From Nonlabens ulvanivorans (GTDB lineage: Bacteria > Bacteroidota > Bacteroidia > Flavobacteriales > Flavobacteriaceae): a stretch of DNA of 64,000 nucleotides. The notes below the pieces were generated by a model, which saw nothing but the letters and a program-made list of their open reading frames with translations, did not search any database and had not been told where the DNA came from. The translations under genes and the position numbers were made by a program. Within the stretch, counting starts at the first letter, position 1. Each line of letters opens with the position of its first letter. The DNA lies in contig NZ_BBMK01000004.1 in NCBI RefSeq assembly GCF_000755285.1, positions 124,001 through 188,000 on the forward strand, in the 5' to 3' direction. This document shows positions 1 through 10,135 of this stretch, piece by piece.

Positions 1-37
1 AAACAAATTGTTATATTAGTATCAATCAATAAATGAA

Positions 38-547
38 ATGATGAAGAGATATTTTTCCATTGTATTAGTGATTCTACTTTTTAGCTGTGAAGAAAAAGTT
101 GAAATGAGCTCTATTAATCCAGAAAACTGGAAGAAAAGAAGTGTATCCATAGAACAAAAAGACTCTTTAGAATATGGGAAATCATATCTATCTATTTACT
201 CTCAGATTTATAGTATATCAGAAAGCCGTACACAAAATCTAACAGGAATGGTAAGTTTGAGAAATACAAGTGATCTAGACACCATTTATTTATTAAAAGC
301 AGAGTATTATGATACACACGGTAAGTCTGTTAGAACATACTTTGACTACCCTATTTATTTAGCTCCACTAGAAACTACTGAGATAATTATTGATGAAAAA
401 GACATATCTGGTGGTACTGGTTCTAATTTCATATTTGAATGGCAAAAGCCTCACGACTCTCCTGAACCTATATTTGAAGCAGTAATGACTTCTATTCTAG
501 GTCAACAAGGTTTATCCTTTACGACTCAATCCAAAAGAATTAAGTAA
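38..547 (+). CDS. DUF3124 family lipoprotein
   Basis: A 169-residue protein with a lipoprotein signal: hydrophobic stretch followed by LLFSC, with the lipid-modified Cys at residue 17. The rest matches my memory of the DUF3124 family: an immunoglobulin-like fold region with SLRNTS, YYDTHGKSV, LAPLETTEIIIDE, GGTGSNFIFEW and the C-terminal GQQGLSFT. Function is unknown; by its signal it should be anchored in the cell envelope. It lies two bases upstream of a marC gene, so the two are probably co-transcribed. Either of the two adjacent Met codons could be the start. Confidence 0.75.
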   Translation: MMKRYFSIVLVILLFSCEEKVEMSSINPENWKKRSVSIEQKDSLEYGKSYLSIYSQIYSISESRTQNLTGMVSLRNTSDLDTIYLLKAEYYDTHGKSVRTYFDYPIYLAPLETTEIIIDEKDISGGTGSNFIFEWQKPHDSPEPIFEAVMTSILGQQGLSFTTQSKRIK

Positions 548-548
548 C

Positions 549-1153
549 ATGGCAGAAATTTTAACCGCTATATTTTTCTTATTTGCAGTAATAGATCCTA
601 TAGGTACTGTACCTGTTTATTTAGAAGCTACTAAAGAATTTGATAAACTTCATAAACGCAAAGTGGCCATAAGAGCGTCTGTTGTAGCATTTTTGATATT
701 GCTATTTTTTATAGTTATAGGTCAAATCATTCTAGAAGGAATGGAAATAACGCTAGATGCTTTTCAAATATCTGGTGGTGTTATTTTATTTCTATTTGCA
801 CTTACGATGATATTTGGTGGTGGAAAACCTGAGGATGAAAAAAGCCATATCTCTGACTATAAACATGTTACCATTTTTCCGGTTGCGATTCCATCTATTG
901 CCTCACCAGGTGCAATTCTAGCAGTTGTACTTCTTACTGATAATCATATCTATCTATAGAGCAACAAGCGTTTACTACTCTATTGGTACTTTTAGTAATA
1001 GGTATAACGTGCGTCACTTTATTACTTGCAAATAATATTCAAAAAGCAATAGGTAGTTATGGTATTACCGTAATTAGTAAGGTTATGGGATTAATACTAG
1101 CTGCTTATGCAGTACAAAGTATATTATCTGGTATTGCAGACTATTTTAAGTAA
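549..1153 (+). CDS. MarC family integral membrane protein (frameshifted)
   Basis: MarC/UPF0056 proteins are about 200-residue, six-helix inner-membrane proteins of unclear transport role. The N-terminal part shows the family signature AVIDPIGTVPVYLEAT and, later, FPVAIPSIASPGAI. The first frame stops at 957-959 after DNHIYL, but the next frame continues directly with IEQQAFTTLLVLLVIG and ends with SGIADYFK at 1153. One missing base near 945-955 restores a 201-residue protein, the usual family length. I read this as one gene with a 1-nt deletion, probably a sequence error. The stop overlaps the next start (TAATG). Confidence 0.85.
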
Positions 1154-1461
1154 TGCAGACATTTATACATTACTTTTTACATTTTGTAGCACCATTAGGG
1201 ATAGCACTATTGTTCTTTAATAAAGATTGGAAAGCTACGTATATACTATTTCTGTTGACGATGCTAGTAGATTTAGATCATCTACTCGCCTCTCCGATTT
1301 TTCAAGCTAACCGCTGTAGTATTCATTTTCATCCGTTACATACCTATTATGCAATGATTGTTTACGTAATAATGTTATTCTTTAAAAAACCAATTCGTAT
1401 TTTAGGTATTGGATTGCTATTCCACATCTTGACTGACTATGTGGATTGTTTGATGATGTAA
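1153..1461 (+). CDS. DUF6122 family small membrane protein
   Basis: A 102-residue hydrophobic protein with three or four membrane segments. DLDHLLASPIF and HFHPLHTYYAM are the signature of DUF6122, a Bacteroidota family recalled from memory; the conserved Asp and His residues near the membrane resemble metal-dependent membrane hydrolases (DUF457/YdjM-like), but no activity is established. The start codon overlaps the marC stop, so it is translationally coupled to it. Confidence 0.65.
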   Translation: MQTFIHYFLHFVAPLGIALLFFNKDWKATYILFLLTMLVDLDHLLASPIFQANRCSIHFHPLHTYYAMIVYVIMLFFKKPIRILGIGLLFHILTDYVDCLMM

Positions 1462-1473
1462 AAGAATTTATAA

Positions 1474-1893
1474 ATGGATTTAATAGGAAAATGGAAGGGT
1501 TACTATCAATTTGGTGAAGGTTATGCTTTGCCTCATTTTGGCGAACGAGTAGGAATCGTGGTAAGTTTGAATGGAAGTAATATTAGTTTTACTGGTATTA
1601 TGGAAGAAAATGAATCTGAGTTTGCAGTTCCTTTAAGGTCTAAGATTAAAGGTTTTTCTGAAAATGGTGTGCTCTCTTTTGTGAAAACCTATCCTAAATA
1701 TCCTAGAATAAAGGAACAAGGAAATTCAGAAATAGTTTTTGAAAATGGAATACTCGAGGTTGAACACCTAGGATTTGTTGATGAAAAATTTAATACAATG
1801 TATGGTGGCTGGTCATTAAGAGAAGAGTTTGAAATAGATGGCCATATTGAAGAAGATATACTTTATGGTACTTGGTTATTGAAAAAAATATAA
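1474..1893 (+). CDS. hypothetical protein, soluble
   Basis: A 139-residue protein without signal peptide or membrane segment. It begins MDLIGKWKGYY, a Gly-Trp pattern common at the start of small lipocalin-like beta barrels that test a substance 'GKW' strand, and it is rich in alternating beta-type residues. I do not recognise a family. It follows the DUF6122 gene by 12 bases and precedes another small gene by 4, so it probably belongs to the same transcript. Confidence 0.6.
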   Translation: MDLIGKWKGYYQFGEGYALPHFGERVGIVVSLNGSNISFTGIMEENESEFAVPLRSKIKGFSENGVLSFVKTYPKYPRIKEQGNSEIVFENGILEVEHLGFVDEKFNTMYGGWSLREEFEIDGHIEEDILYGTWLLKKI

Positions 1894-1897
1894 CCCG

Positions 1898-2197
1898 ATG
1901 AATAATTATATATACCTAACACCTATTTACTTTAGCCTTCTGTTTTTAATAAGCTGTAAGAATCATTATAATGATATGATTCATTGGGCAGACCAGTTAG
2001 AAGAAGGTTTATCTATTGAAGAAATACGTAATATTCAACCTGATTACATAGAAATAGATTGGGAAAATCCCACAGTAAATGAAACTGAAACGATGTATTT
2101 ATTTACTAATATTAAAGGGAATCGTGATATCCTCAATATGGATAATTACTTAATCTTTAACAATGGAAAATACACAGGAAGGACTTCTCATAAATAA
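1898..2197 (+). CDS. hypothetical small lipoprotein
   Basis: A 99-residue protein whose N-terminus is a lipoprotein signal ending in LLFLISC (Cys at residue 20), followed by an acidic, beta-rich mature part with no domain I recognise. It starts 4 bases after the preceding gene and ends the small plus-strand cluster; about 120 bases without features follow before the convergent glycosyltransferase gene. Confidence 0.55.
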   Translation: MNNYIYLTPIYFSLLFLISCKNHYNDMIHWADQLEEGLSIEEIRNIQPDYIEIDWENPTVNETETMYLFTNIKGNRDILNMDNYLIFNNGKYTGRTSHK

Positions 2198-2319
2198 TAA
2201 TTATACCATCTTAGATTCATAAAACGTTCTCAACTATCGCTCAAACTGACATTTGCTTTCAAATTGTCACATTGATTCACTGTCACATTATCAAATTAAC
2301 GCATCATCAAATCGAAAAA

Positions 2320-3556
2320 TCAGCAACGATTCTTCTCCTCAATCCATTGACTGAAATACTTAGTACTATTAAAAGCCTGTTGTTGTAGCAATTGTCCCAT
2401 AAAATTTTGCAAACGATGATGTTCTAAATTTATCATCACATCATTAATTCTAAAGATAAATTTATCTTTAAATAATGTTATTTCAAATCGGTTTTGAAGT
2501 GTTTGAAAACCTAGCTCTTGTTGTTGCTTCCATAGGTTTTCATGAGAATATAACTCTATGGCTTGTTGAGCAAAATCTGCTGGAGTTTGATTTAAGTTTG
2601 ACGTTGTTGTTGAATAGATACCTTCCATTGCTATAGGTGTTCCCACAAATGGAGTTCCAGTTTCCATTGCTGTGAACAGTTTTCCTTTCAATCCTGCTCC
2701 AAACCTGATAGGAGCTAGCACTACTCTACTATTCTCAATTACTTCTTGAGCATTTATTGCTCTTCCTTTAATGTAAAACCCTTGCTTCTCATTTTGTAAT
2801 TGCGAAACTTTAGGACTCTCATAAGCACCGTAAACATGCATTTCTGCTTTGGGAAGTTCCTTTCTAATTAAAGGCCATATTTCTGTTTTTAAATATAGAG
2901 CAGCATCATAATTAGGCTTATGAATAAAATTACCAATGGTTGAAAAATGTTCTCGATTATGAAAGCTTTTAAAATTTGAAGCCTTTAATTCTAGTAGGGT
3001 TTCCTGACCGATTAAAAAGGGTAAATAAAACAATAAATCTGAAGGTATACTGAATTGATTTTGAAGCAATTCCATTTCATATTCAGAAATAATCAAACTT
3101 ACATCACATCTATATATACTGGCTATCTCGCGCATCGCATGATCGCTGTGCATGTGTTTTATTCCTACATCTTCGTTATTTTTGAGAGCTACTTCCCTAG
3201 CCTTTCTTAAAAAATGTAAATCTTCTGTATCAAGGATATTGATGCTGTTGGGGGCAGCTTTCGCGGAAGCGCCATCCAAACTGCTCTTCTATCATAAAGC
3301 GATCATACATCACGGCACTGAATTGTTCTTCTTGAACCCAATCATTGAAACTATCATCATTTAATAAAATAGACTTTTCCTTTACATCAATCTCTGTCAG
3401 TGAATAGCTATAATCACTGCGTGATGCTGCGCTAGCAAAGGTTATCGCAAAACCTGCATCTTTAAATAGCTCAATTAATTGCAACATGCGTGTTCCTGCA
3501 GCTGTGCTTTGTGGTTCTGGCCAGGTGTGGCCAATAATTAAGAGTTTGTTTTTCAC
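2320..3556 (-). CDS. glycosyltransferase, GT4/GT1-like (frameshifted)
   Basis: Two minus-strand reading frames (3556-3230 and 3279-2320) join into one protein of about 411 residues. The N-terminus LLIIGHTWPEPQSTAAGTRM is the classic first beta strand and loop of GT-B glycosyltransferases. The C-terminal half has PIRFGAGLKGKLFTAMETGTPFV, the nucleotide-sugar binding signature of family 4/1 enzymes, followed by a typical GIYST/TPADFA tail. Substrate cannot be told. The break is in a C5 run (forward G5 at 3250-3254): with four C the frame reads CPNSINILDTEDLHFLR, so one inserted base explains it. The gene also encodes a degenerate copy of the 16-bp palindrome (3256-3271). Confidence 0.8.
3256..3271. 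repeat. degenerate copy of 16-bp palindrome
   Basis: AGCTTTCGCGGAAGCG matches the consensus CGCTTTCGCGAAAGCG at 14 of 16 positions. It lies inside the glycosyltransferase gene, where it encodes RFRES-type residues on the minus strand. Confidence 0.6.
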
Positions 3557-3814
3557 CCGTCAAAGGTATGAAAATGAAGAAAGCATTTCATTTACAAAAT
3601 GATTTTACCTACTGAAAGGTTTAAAACTAAATGCCTGTAATAGGTCATATAGTTTTAGAAATATAGAAGCATGAAAGCCATTTTTTAAGAACTACCATTC
3701 TCATGTTCAATATAATGAAATATAACTCAAGGATATCGTTAATAAAGTATAAGGTAAAGCACTTTTTTTAAGTTGTAAATTTTTACCTTAGCAGCTTAAA
3801 TTGATTCGTTTTAA

Positions 3815-4584
3815 ATGGGTAAAATAATAGCAATTGCTAACCAAAAAGGTGGTGTAGGTAAAACAACTACAGCGGTAAATCTAGCGGCGTCACTAGGTGT
3901 ACTAGAGAAAAAAGTACTTCTTATTGATGCAGATCCACAGGCAAATGCTACATCGGGACTAGGTATTGATGTTGAAACTGTAGAGAATGGTACTTACCAA
4001 TTGTTAGAACATACCGTTCCAGCATTAGAATTAATTATAAAAACAGATTCTCCTAACCTAGATATTATACCTGCTCATATCGATCTAGTCGCTATTGAGA
4101 TAGAACTGGTTGATAAAGATCAACGTGAATATATGATGCGCGAGGCTGTTGTGCCTCTTAAAGAAGTGTATGATTATATCATTATAGACTGTGCGCCATC
4201 ATTAGGCCTTTTAACTCTTAATGCACTTACTGCTAGTGATTCTGTATTAATACCTATACAATGTGAGTACTTTGCACTTGAAGGTTTGGGTAAGTTGTTG
4301 AATACCATAAAAAGTATTCAGAAAATACATAATGACCAGTTAGATATAGAAGGATTACTACTTACAATGTATGATAGTCGTTTAAGATTTCTAACCAAGT
4401 TGTTGAAGAAGTAAATAAGCACTTTAAAGCGTTGACATTTAAGACAATTATACAACGTAATGTGCGTTTAAGTGAAGCACCATCTTATGGTGAAAGTATT
4501 ATCAATTATGATGCTGCTAGTAAAGGTTCTGAAAATTACCTAAGTCTGGCTAATGAGTTGATTCAAAAAAATGCCTCTAATTAA
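3815..4584 (+). CDS. parA: chromosome partitioning ATPase ParA/Soj (frameshifted)
   Basis: ParA binds ATP and DNA and, with ParB, segregates the chromosome origin. The deviant Walker A KGGVGKTT is at residues 11-18, with the ParA residues DADPQAN and IIDCAPSLGLLTLNAL following. The first frame ends at 4414 after SRLRFLTKLLKK; the next frame gives NQVVEEV..., IIQRNVRLSEAPSYGE and stops at 4584. One base missing near 4388-4392 restores a 256-residue ParA, the normal length. Because parA is highly conserved and parB follows intact two bases later, I infer a sequence error, not loss of function. Confidence 0.9.
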
Positions 4585-4586
4585 TT

Positions 4587-5486
4587 ATGGCCAAAGCAAC
4601 TAAAAAACAAGCCCTAGGTCGTGGTCTTTCTGCACTATTGAAAGATCCGTCTAATGATATCACCAATGCAAAAGATAAGAACGCAGATAAAATCGTGGGT
4701 AATGTAGTAGATCTCAATCTCGCAGATATCGAGATGAATCCATTTCAACCACGTACTAGTTTTAATGAAGAAAACCTGCGCGAGCTAGCCTCTTCTATTA
4801 AAGAGCTAGGTGTTATCCAGCCCATCACTGTGCGTAAAATGGGCTTTAATAAGTATGAATTAGTAAGTGGTGAACGCCGTTGTCGTGCGTCTAAATTATT
4901 AGGCCTAGATACTATTCCTGCTTATGTGCGTATTGCAAATGACCAGGAATCATTAGAAATGGCACTGGTAGAGAACATACAACGTCAGGATTTAGATCCT
5001 ATAGAAATTGCGCTTTCCTACCAGCGACTTATAGAAGAAATAGACCTTACACAAGAGCAAATGAGTGACCGTGTAGGTAAAAGCCGTAGTGCGATCACTA
5101 ACTATTTAAGATTATTGAAACTTGATCCTATTATTCAAACAGGTATGCGCGACGGTTTTATTTCCATGGGTCATGGACGTGCTTTAATCGCAGTGGATAG
5201 TTTAGATAAACAATTAGATATCTACCAACAAATATTAGCAAATGGTCTTTCGGTAAGGGATACTGAGGCTATTGTTAAAGCAGAAAAAGGTATTGATACG
5301 CTTCCGCGAAAGCAAGCTAAGACTACTAAACTGCCATCTGAAATAGTAGATGCTACTAAGGAATTATCAGATACACTAGGTGCAAAAGTAAATGCAACAG
5401 TAGACGCAAAAGGGAAAGGTAAATTGACTATCGCTTTTAAATCCCAAAAAGATTTAGAACGTATTATCAAACAATTGAATGCGTAA
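4587..5486 (+). CDS. parB: chromosome partitioning protein ParB/Spo0J
   Basis: A 299-residue DNA-binding CTPase that loads at parS. Seen in order: basic N-terminus ending in GRGLSALL (the ParA-stimulating peptide), NPFQPRTSFNEE, the box II motif GERRCRAS that binds CTP, LVENIQRQDLDPIE, and a helix-turn-helix with VGKSRSAITNYLRLL. A C-terminal dimerisation domain ends in KDLERIIKQLN. It follows parA by two bases and its end overlaps the DUF5683 start, forming one operon. A degenerate palindrome copy lies at 5299-5314 inside the linker. Confidence 0.95.
   Translation: MAKATKKQALGRGLSALLKDPSNDITNAKDKNADKIVGNVVDLNLADIEMNPFQPRTSFNEENLRELASSIKELGVIQPITVRKMGFNKYELVSGERRCRASKLLGLDTIPAYVRIANDQESLEMALVENIQRQDLDPIEIALSYQRLIEEIDLTQEQMSDRVGKSRSAITNYLRLLKLDPIIQTGMRDGFISMGHGRALIAVDSLDKQLDIYQQILANGLSVRDTEAIVKAEKGIDTLPRKQAKTTKLPSEIVDATKELSDTLGAKVNATVDAKGKGKLTIAFKSQKDLERIIKQLNA
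5299..5314. repeat. degenerate copy of 16-bp palindrome
   Basis: CGCTTCCGCGAAAGCA matches the consensus at 14 of 16 positions. It lies in the ParB linker and encodes TLPRKQ. Confidence 0.6.
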
Positions 5487-6066
5487 TTATTTATTATACA
5501 TATTTATAATTTTAAGTGCTTTCAATGCTGGTGCCCAGGATGATGCGTCATTGCCAGCTGGTGAGTTTAAAGTTATAGCAGCCGACTCAGTAAACACAGC
5601 GATAGATGCTAATAGACCTGCTCGAGCAGCATTTTATAGTGCTATTTTACCAGGTTTAGGTCAAGCATATAATGGTCGCTACTGGAAGGTGCCGTTAGTC
5701 TATGGAGCATTAGGCACTAGTGTGGCAGTCTATCTATATAATGAAGATCAATATCAAGAATTAAGAGATGCTTTTAGAATAAGACTAGCTGGTGGGACAA
5801 ACGATGCGTTCTCTGATGCAGATGGTAATCCTATTATCTCAGATGCAGGATTAGAACGTGCACAACGCACTGCACAACGCAATAAAGAGTTGACCTTATT
5901 GATAACCGCTGGTATTTATATATTACAAATAATTGACGCAAATGTAGATGGGCACTTAGATGATTTTAATGTAGATCGTAATCTAAGCCTTGCTCCTACT
6001 ATTATCAATATAGAACATGTACCATCGGGTGCAAATGTTGGACTATCACTAATTTATAACTTTTGA
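5479..6066 (+). CDS. DUF5683 domain protein
   Basis: A 195-residue protein with a signal peptide (cleavage expected after FNAGAQ) and two likely membrane segments. The block ILPGLGQAYNGRYWKVPLVY is the hallmark of DUF5683, a Bacteroidota family that I know almost always sits between parB and dapB. Function is unknown; position suggests an envelope role linked to growth. Its start overlaps the parB stop by 8 bases, so it is translationally coupled. Confidence 0.85.
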   Translation: MRNYLLYIFIILSAFNAGAQDDASLPAGEFKVIAADSVNTAIDANRPARAAFYSAILPGLGQAYNGRYWKVPLVYGALGTSVAVYLYNEDQYQELRDAFRIRLAGGTNDAFSDADGNPIISDAGLERAQRTAQRNKELTLLITAGIYILQIIDANVDGHLDDFNVDRNLSLAPTIINIEHVPSGANVGLSLIYNF

Positions 6067-6067
6067 T

Positions 6068-6772
6068 ATGAAAATAGCTTTACTAGGTTATGGCAAAATG
6101 GGACAAACAATTGAAAGTGTTGCTATACAACGCGGTCATGATGTTGTGACTCGTATAGGTAGAAATGATTCTATTGAAGATATTCAAAAAGCCGACGTGG
6201 TTATAGAATTTACAGCACCAGATAGTGCCGTTAACAATATTAAATTTTGTGCAGACATGGGACTTCCTGTTGTCTGTGGTACCACCGGCTGGAATGAAGA
6301 ATTAAAAGAAGTTACTGACTATATTAATTCAAAAAAAGGAACTCTAGTTCATGCATCTAATTTTAGTCTAGGTGTTAATTTATTCTTTGAACTCAATCGT
6401 AAACTCGCTGCAATGATGGCTCCATATGAAGAATATAGAGTTAGTATAGAAGAGATACACCATACAGAAAAAAAAGATGCTCCTAGTGGAACCGCAGTGA
6501 CTCTAGCTCAAGGAATATCTGAATTTACTAGCTTGAATAAGTGGCATTTAGGTACAGATACCGAAAGTAATTCTTTACCTATTGATGCACAGCGTATTGA
6601 AGATGTTAAAGGAACTCATAGCATACATTACAGCAGTATAATAGATGATATTGAAATAAAGCACACGGCACATAGTCGTGATGGCTTTGCCATAGGTGCC
6701 GTTATTGCTGCTGAATGGATCACAAAACATAAAGGAATATTTACTATGAAAGACGTGTTGAACTTATCATAG
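6068..6772 (+). CDS. dapB: 4-hydroxy-tetrahydrodipicolinate reductase
   Basis: DapB reduces the dihydrodipicolinate precursor with NAD(P)H in the lysine and meso-diaminopimelate pathway, supplying peptidoglycan. The Rossmann loop LGYGKMGQ is near residues 6-12, the conserved VCGTTGW follows, and the catalytic region shows EIHHTEKKDAPSGTA with the active His pair and the Lys. Length 234 residues is normal for the short Bacteroidota form. It begins one base after the DUF5683 stop. Confidence 0.95.
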   Translation: MKIALLGYGKMGQTIESVAIQRGHDVVTRIGRNDSIEDIQKADVVIEFTAPDSAVNNIKFCADMGLPVVCGTTGWNEELKEVTDYINSKKGTLVHASNFSLGVNLFFELNRKLAAMMAPYEEYRVSIEEIHHTEKKDAPSGTAVTLAQGISEFTSLNKWHLGTDTESNSLPIDAQRIEDVKGTHSIHYSSIIDDIEIKHTAHSRDGFAIGAVIAAEWITKHKGIFTMKDVLNLS

Positions 6773-6805
6773 TAGCTATTATTAATAATATTAAAGAGTA
6801 AACAG

Positions 6806-8386
6806 ATGAGTTGGACAGGTTGGTTAATTTTTTTCTTAGTACTTCAAGTAGTACACGCATTAGGTACTTGGAAAATGTACGTTGCCGCTGGCAGAAAAGC
6901 ATGGGAAGCATTTGTGCCTGTGTACAATGCTGTAATATTCATGAAGATATTAAATAGACCATGGTGGTATGTTTTCTTATTGTTCTTGCCTGTTGTAAAC
7001 TTGATCATGTTTATAGTCGTTTGGGTAGAGGCTTTGCGCTCTTTTGGATATAATAAAGCAAAGGACACCGTATTAGTTATCGCGACATTAGGGATTTATC
7101 TCTATTACATCAATTACACACAGCCATTAAATTACGTTGAAAATCGTAGTCTTCATCCTCGTACTAGCGCAGGTGAATGGACCAGTTCAATATTATTTGC
7201 CGTTATTGCCGCAACCATAGTTCATACTTATGTAATGCAGCCATTTATTATTCCATCTCCTTCTTTAGAAAAAACCTTATTAACTGGTGATTTTTTATTT
7301 GTGAGTAAGATGCACTATGGACACGTATCCCTATGACACCAGTAGCTTTACCAATGGTACATGATACTATACCAGTATTACATGTTAAAAGTTATCTAGA
7401 AACACCTCAAATACCATACACTCGTATTCCTGGTTTTTCAAAAATAAAAAGAAATGACATTGTTGTATTCAACTGGCCTGCAGACACCTTATATGGATTC
7501 CCTTCTATTGATAATTTGCATCACGATAAGCCTATTGATAAAAAATCAAATTATGTGAAGAGATGTGTAGCTATCGCTGGTGATCTATTTTCAATTGTAG
7601 ATGGTAAAGTACATATCGATGGTCAACCTTCTATTTTACCAGAAAGAGCGAGATTACAACACACCTACAAGTCAGTGACAACACCACAACCTATTGATCC
7701 TGCAATGCTCAAAGAAGAGTATGACATTACAGATGCTATAGGACACTATTACGACACAGAAAATGGTAATGCTCCTACTCTAGCAGTAAGTGCTGCAACT
7801 GTAGAAGCAGCAGCTGCTTTACAGGCTAATCCTAATATCCTAGACCTTAATAAAAGAATTGACAAGAAAGGAAGTTGGGATCCAGCAATATTCCCATATG
7901 ATTCAAAAATTGCAAATAACAACGATAACTTTGGACCCGTTTTAATACCTGAAAAAGATGCTACTGTAGAAATCAACTATAACAACATCGGTTATTACAA
8001 GAGAATCATTGAGGTATATGAAGGTAGTGAGATGAATATCATTAACACTATTGCGGTTAATGGTAAATCGGTTTTACTCAATGGTAAGCCATTAAATGCA
8101 TATACTTTTAAACAAAATTACTATTGGTTAATGGGTGATAACCGCCATAACAGTTATGATAGTCGTGGTTGGGGGTTTTGTACCAGAAAATCACGTAGTA
8201 GGTAAGCCTGTTTTTGTATGGATGAGTATGGACTGGAGCGGTAGTTTTCCTTCATTGAGATTTGACCGCATGTTTACTACAGTAAATGGTTCTGGACAAC
8301 CGACATCATATTTATGGTTATTGATCGTTGGACTTTTAGGATATTTTGGCTATAAGAAATTTATCAAAAAGAAAAGTGATAAGTAA
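6806..8386 (+). CDS. lepB: signal peptidase I, long Bacteroidota form (two frameshifts)
   Basis: LepB cleaves Sec signal peptides on the outer face of the inner membrane. Membrane segments precede FIIPSPSLEKTLLTGD, which carries the Ser nucleophile (SPSLE replaces the usual SSME), and NYVKRCVAIAGD carries the catalytic Lys; the last box reads GDNRHNSYDSRGWGFVPE once the frame is repaired. The coding sequence is broken twice: a missing base at about 7320 (GARVPMTP context) and an extra G in a G5 run at 8171-8175. Repair gives about 526 residues, as in other Flavobacteriia. Both breaks are probably sequence errors, since lepB is essential. The last segment is a C-terminal membrane helix with a basic tail. 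Confidence 0.88.
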
Positions 8387-8389
8387 GCT

Positions 8390-9007
8390 ATGGAGTTGAT
8401 ACTGCATCCTAGCTATTTTATAGATGTAGTGAGTTTAGTGCACTTGTATCATTGCAATCAGTTGACGCTGGAGACTCATGATAACTATGTAAAACAGACT
8501 TATCGTAACCGTTGCTATATCGCAGCTGCAAATGGTAAACTGGCTCTAAACATACCTATAGTTCATCAAAAATCAGGTCAATCTGTACCTTACAATAGTA
8601 TTGAAATCAACCAGATAGATGATTGGGCTACACAACATTTAAAAAGTATAAAAAGTGCTTACAACAGCAGTCCTTTTTATGAATATTATGAGGCTGATTT
8701 ACATGATTTATTTAGTGATATTCCAAAGCTATTAATAGATTGGAATATTAAAACACTGAAATGGACGCTTCATCTACTACATATTACAAAATCAATTACA
8801 TCATCAGAAGAATACCTTGATGATATAAGAGCTAGACAACTTATTACTGCAAAGCAAGATCCTATTCTATCTACTGATTCTTATATTCAAGTATTTCAAG
8901 AGAAACATGGATTTTTAAATGGGTTAAGCGCTTTAGACCTACTATTTAATTTAGGTCCTAGTGCTGGTGTTTATTTAAAAGCGCAGCAATATTTATTAAA
9001 AAAATAA
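8390..9007 (+). CDS. WbqC family protein
   Basis: A 205-residue WbqC-like protein. The start LHPSYFIDVVSLVHLYHCNQLTLETHDNY in my reading (given here in part) and YRNRCYIAAANGKLALNIPI match the family, whose members are named from O-antigen clusters but lack a proven activity; the conserved pattern suggests a glycan-modifying enzyme. It begins three bases after the lepB stop in the same operon. Confidence 0.8.
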   Translation: MELILHPSYFIDVVSLVHLYHCNQLTLETHDNYVKQTYRNRCYIAAANGKLALNIPIVHQKSGQSVPYNSIEINQIDDWATQHLKSIKSAYNSSPFYEYYEADLHDLFSDIPKLLIDWNIKTLKWTLHLLHITKSITSSEEYLDDIRARQLITAKQDPILSTDSYIQVFQEKHGFLNGLSALDLLFNLGPSAGVYLKAQQYLLKK

Positions 9008-9011
9008 GCGA

Positions 9012-9875
9012 GTGGCTCAAGATGATATCCATAAATTTAGAGCCTTCATTAAGACAGCAAGTTTGTGGAATCGCTCACTCGCAGGCGTTAGACAATTTCC
9101 TTTAAATGAATTAAACCTATCACATTTAAAAGATGATGATATACTTTCAGGTTTTCCAGAGATTCCTGAAAATACGGTTTTAGGTAAACGAGCAGAATAC
9201 TACTATGAGTACTGCATCCAGCAAAGTTTGAATTATGAGCTCATCGCCTCTAATATTCAAATCAATGTAGCAAAAATTACAAAAGGCGAATTAGATTATA
9301 TTATAAGAGAAACAGTAACAGGTAAAATATTACATGTGGAATTGGTTTATAAATTCTATTGTTATAATCCTAATGTTTCAGAAAAATCCAACCATTTAAA
9401 TGAGGACCAAACGACCGAGTTATCTAAATATGTTGGGCCCAATAAACGTGATAATTTCGTCTTCAAATTTGACCGATTAGTAAATCATCAATTACCACTA
9501 CTTTACACAACAGCTACTTTAGATACAATATCATCTCTAGATATCGATATTCAAGCTATTGAGCAGCGAGTTTGCTTTCTAGCTCACATATACATCCCGC
9601 GTGAGATGTGGCAACATGACTATAAATACATTAATAAACGTTGTATCGCTGGTTACTACTTAAGTTATGACGCTTTCGCGAAAGCGAATACCAACAACTT
9701 ATACTACTTGCCAGAAAAACATCAATGGATTGGAAACTGTCATGCATTGCAGACATCTTATAACTATGAAGATACTTTACAGATTGTAAAAAAAAGTATC
9801 GCAAGAGGTTTTGCTCCTATGGTCTGGATGCAACTGGAATCTGGACATTTTGAATCATTTTTTATAATTGCATAA
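9012..9875 (+). CDS. DUF1853 family protein
   Basis: A 287-residue soluble protein starting at a GTG codon four bases after wbqC. GKRAEYYYEYCIQQS, KGELDYIIRE, HVELVYKFYCY and KYVGPNKRDN match DUF1853; the E/D and K residues in GELDY and ELVYKF resemble a PD-(D/E)xK nuclease core, which is my inference and not established. The gene carries a perfect 16-bp palindrome at 9671-9686 encoding DAFAKA. Confidence 0.75.
   Translation: MAQDDIHKFRAFIKTASLWNRSLAGVRQFPLNELNLSHLKDDDILSGFPEIPENTVLGKRAEYYYEYCIQQSLNYELIASNIQINVAKITKGELDYIIRETVTGKILHVELVYKFYCYNPNVSEKSNHLNEDQTTELSKYVGPNKRDNFVFKFDRLVNHQLPLLYTTATLDTISSLDIDIQAIEQRVCFLAHIYIPREMWQHDYKYINKRCIAGYYLSYDAFAKANTNNLYYLPEKHQWIGNCHALQTSYNYEDTLQIVKKSIARGFAPMVWMQLESGHFESFFIIA
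9671..9686. repeat. 16-bp palindrome CGCTTTCGCGAAAGCG
   Basis: Perfect copy, inside the DUF1853 gene, encoding AFAKA. Confidence 0.9.
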
Positions 9876-10006
9876 TTCGTAATAAACTCTTTAAATAGAT
9901 GCATAATATGTCTCTATTTAAGATAATATAAACATGTTTTAACCTTTTATTCTTAATTATAAAGTGACATCATCATTACCTTTATATCAAACAAATTATA
10001 AACGCC

Positions 10007-10135
10007 ATGCAAAAGAAATTTGAGAGAAAAAGCCAAGATCGACCTTTGGGTAGTCTAGGAAAAGTAAATAGGAATAAAGACTTTGATTTAAAGTCAGAAA
10101 CATTAATTGAGAAGAACCAACAAAAAACAAAATAA
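10007..10135 (+). CDS. small basic hypothetical protein, 42 residues
   Basis: An ATG at 10007 opens a 42-codon frame (MQKKFERKSQDRP...EKNQQKTK) ending in TAA whose last base is the first base of the dps ATG (TAATG). The product is hydrophilic and strongly basic, without membrane segment. The exact stop-start overlap with dps argues that it is translated and coupled to dps. I do not know a family. Confidence 0.55.
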   Translation: MQKKFERKSQDRPLGSLGKVNRNKDFDLKSETLIEKNQQKTK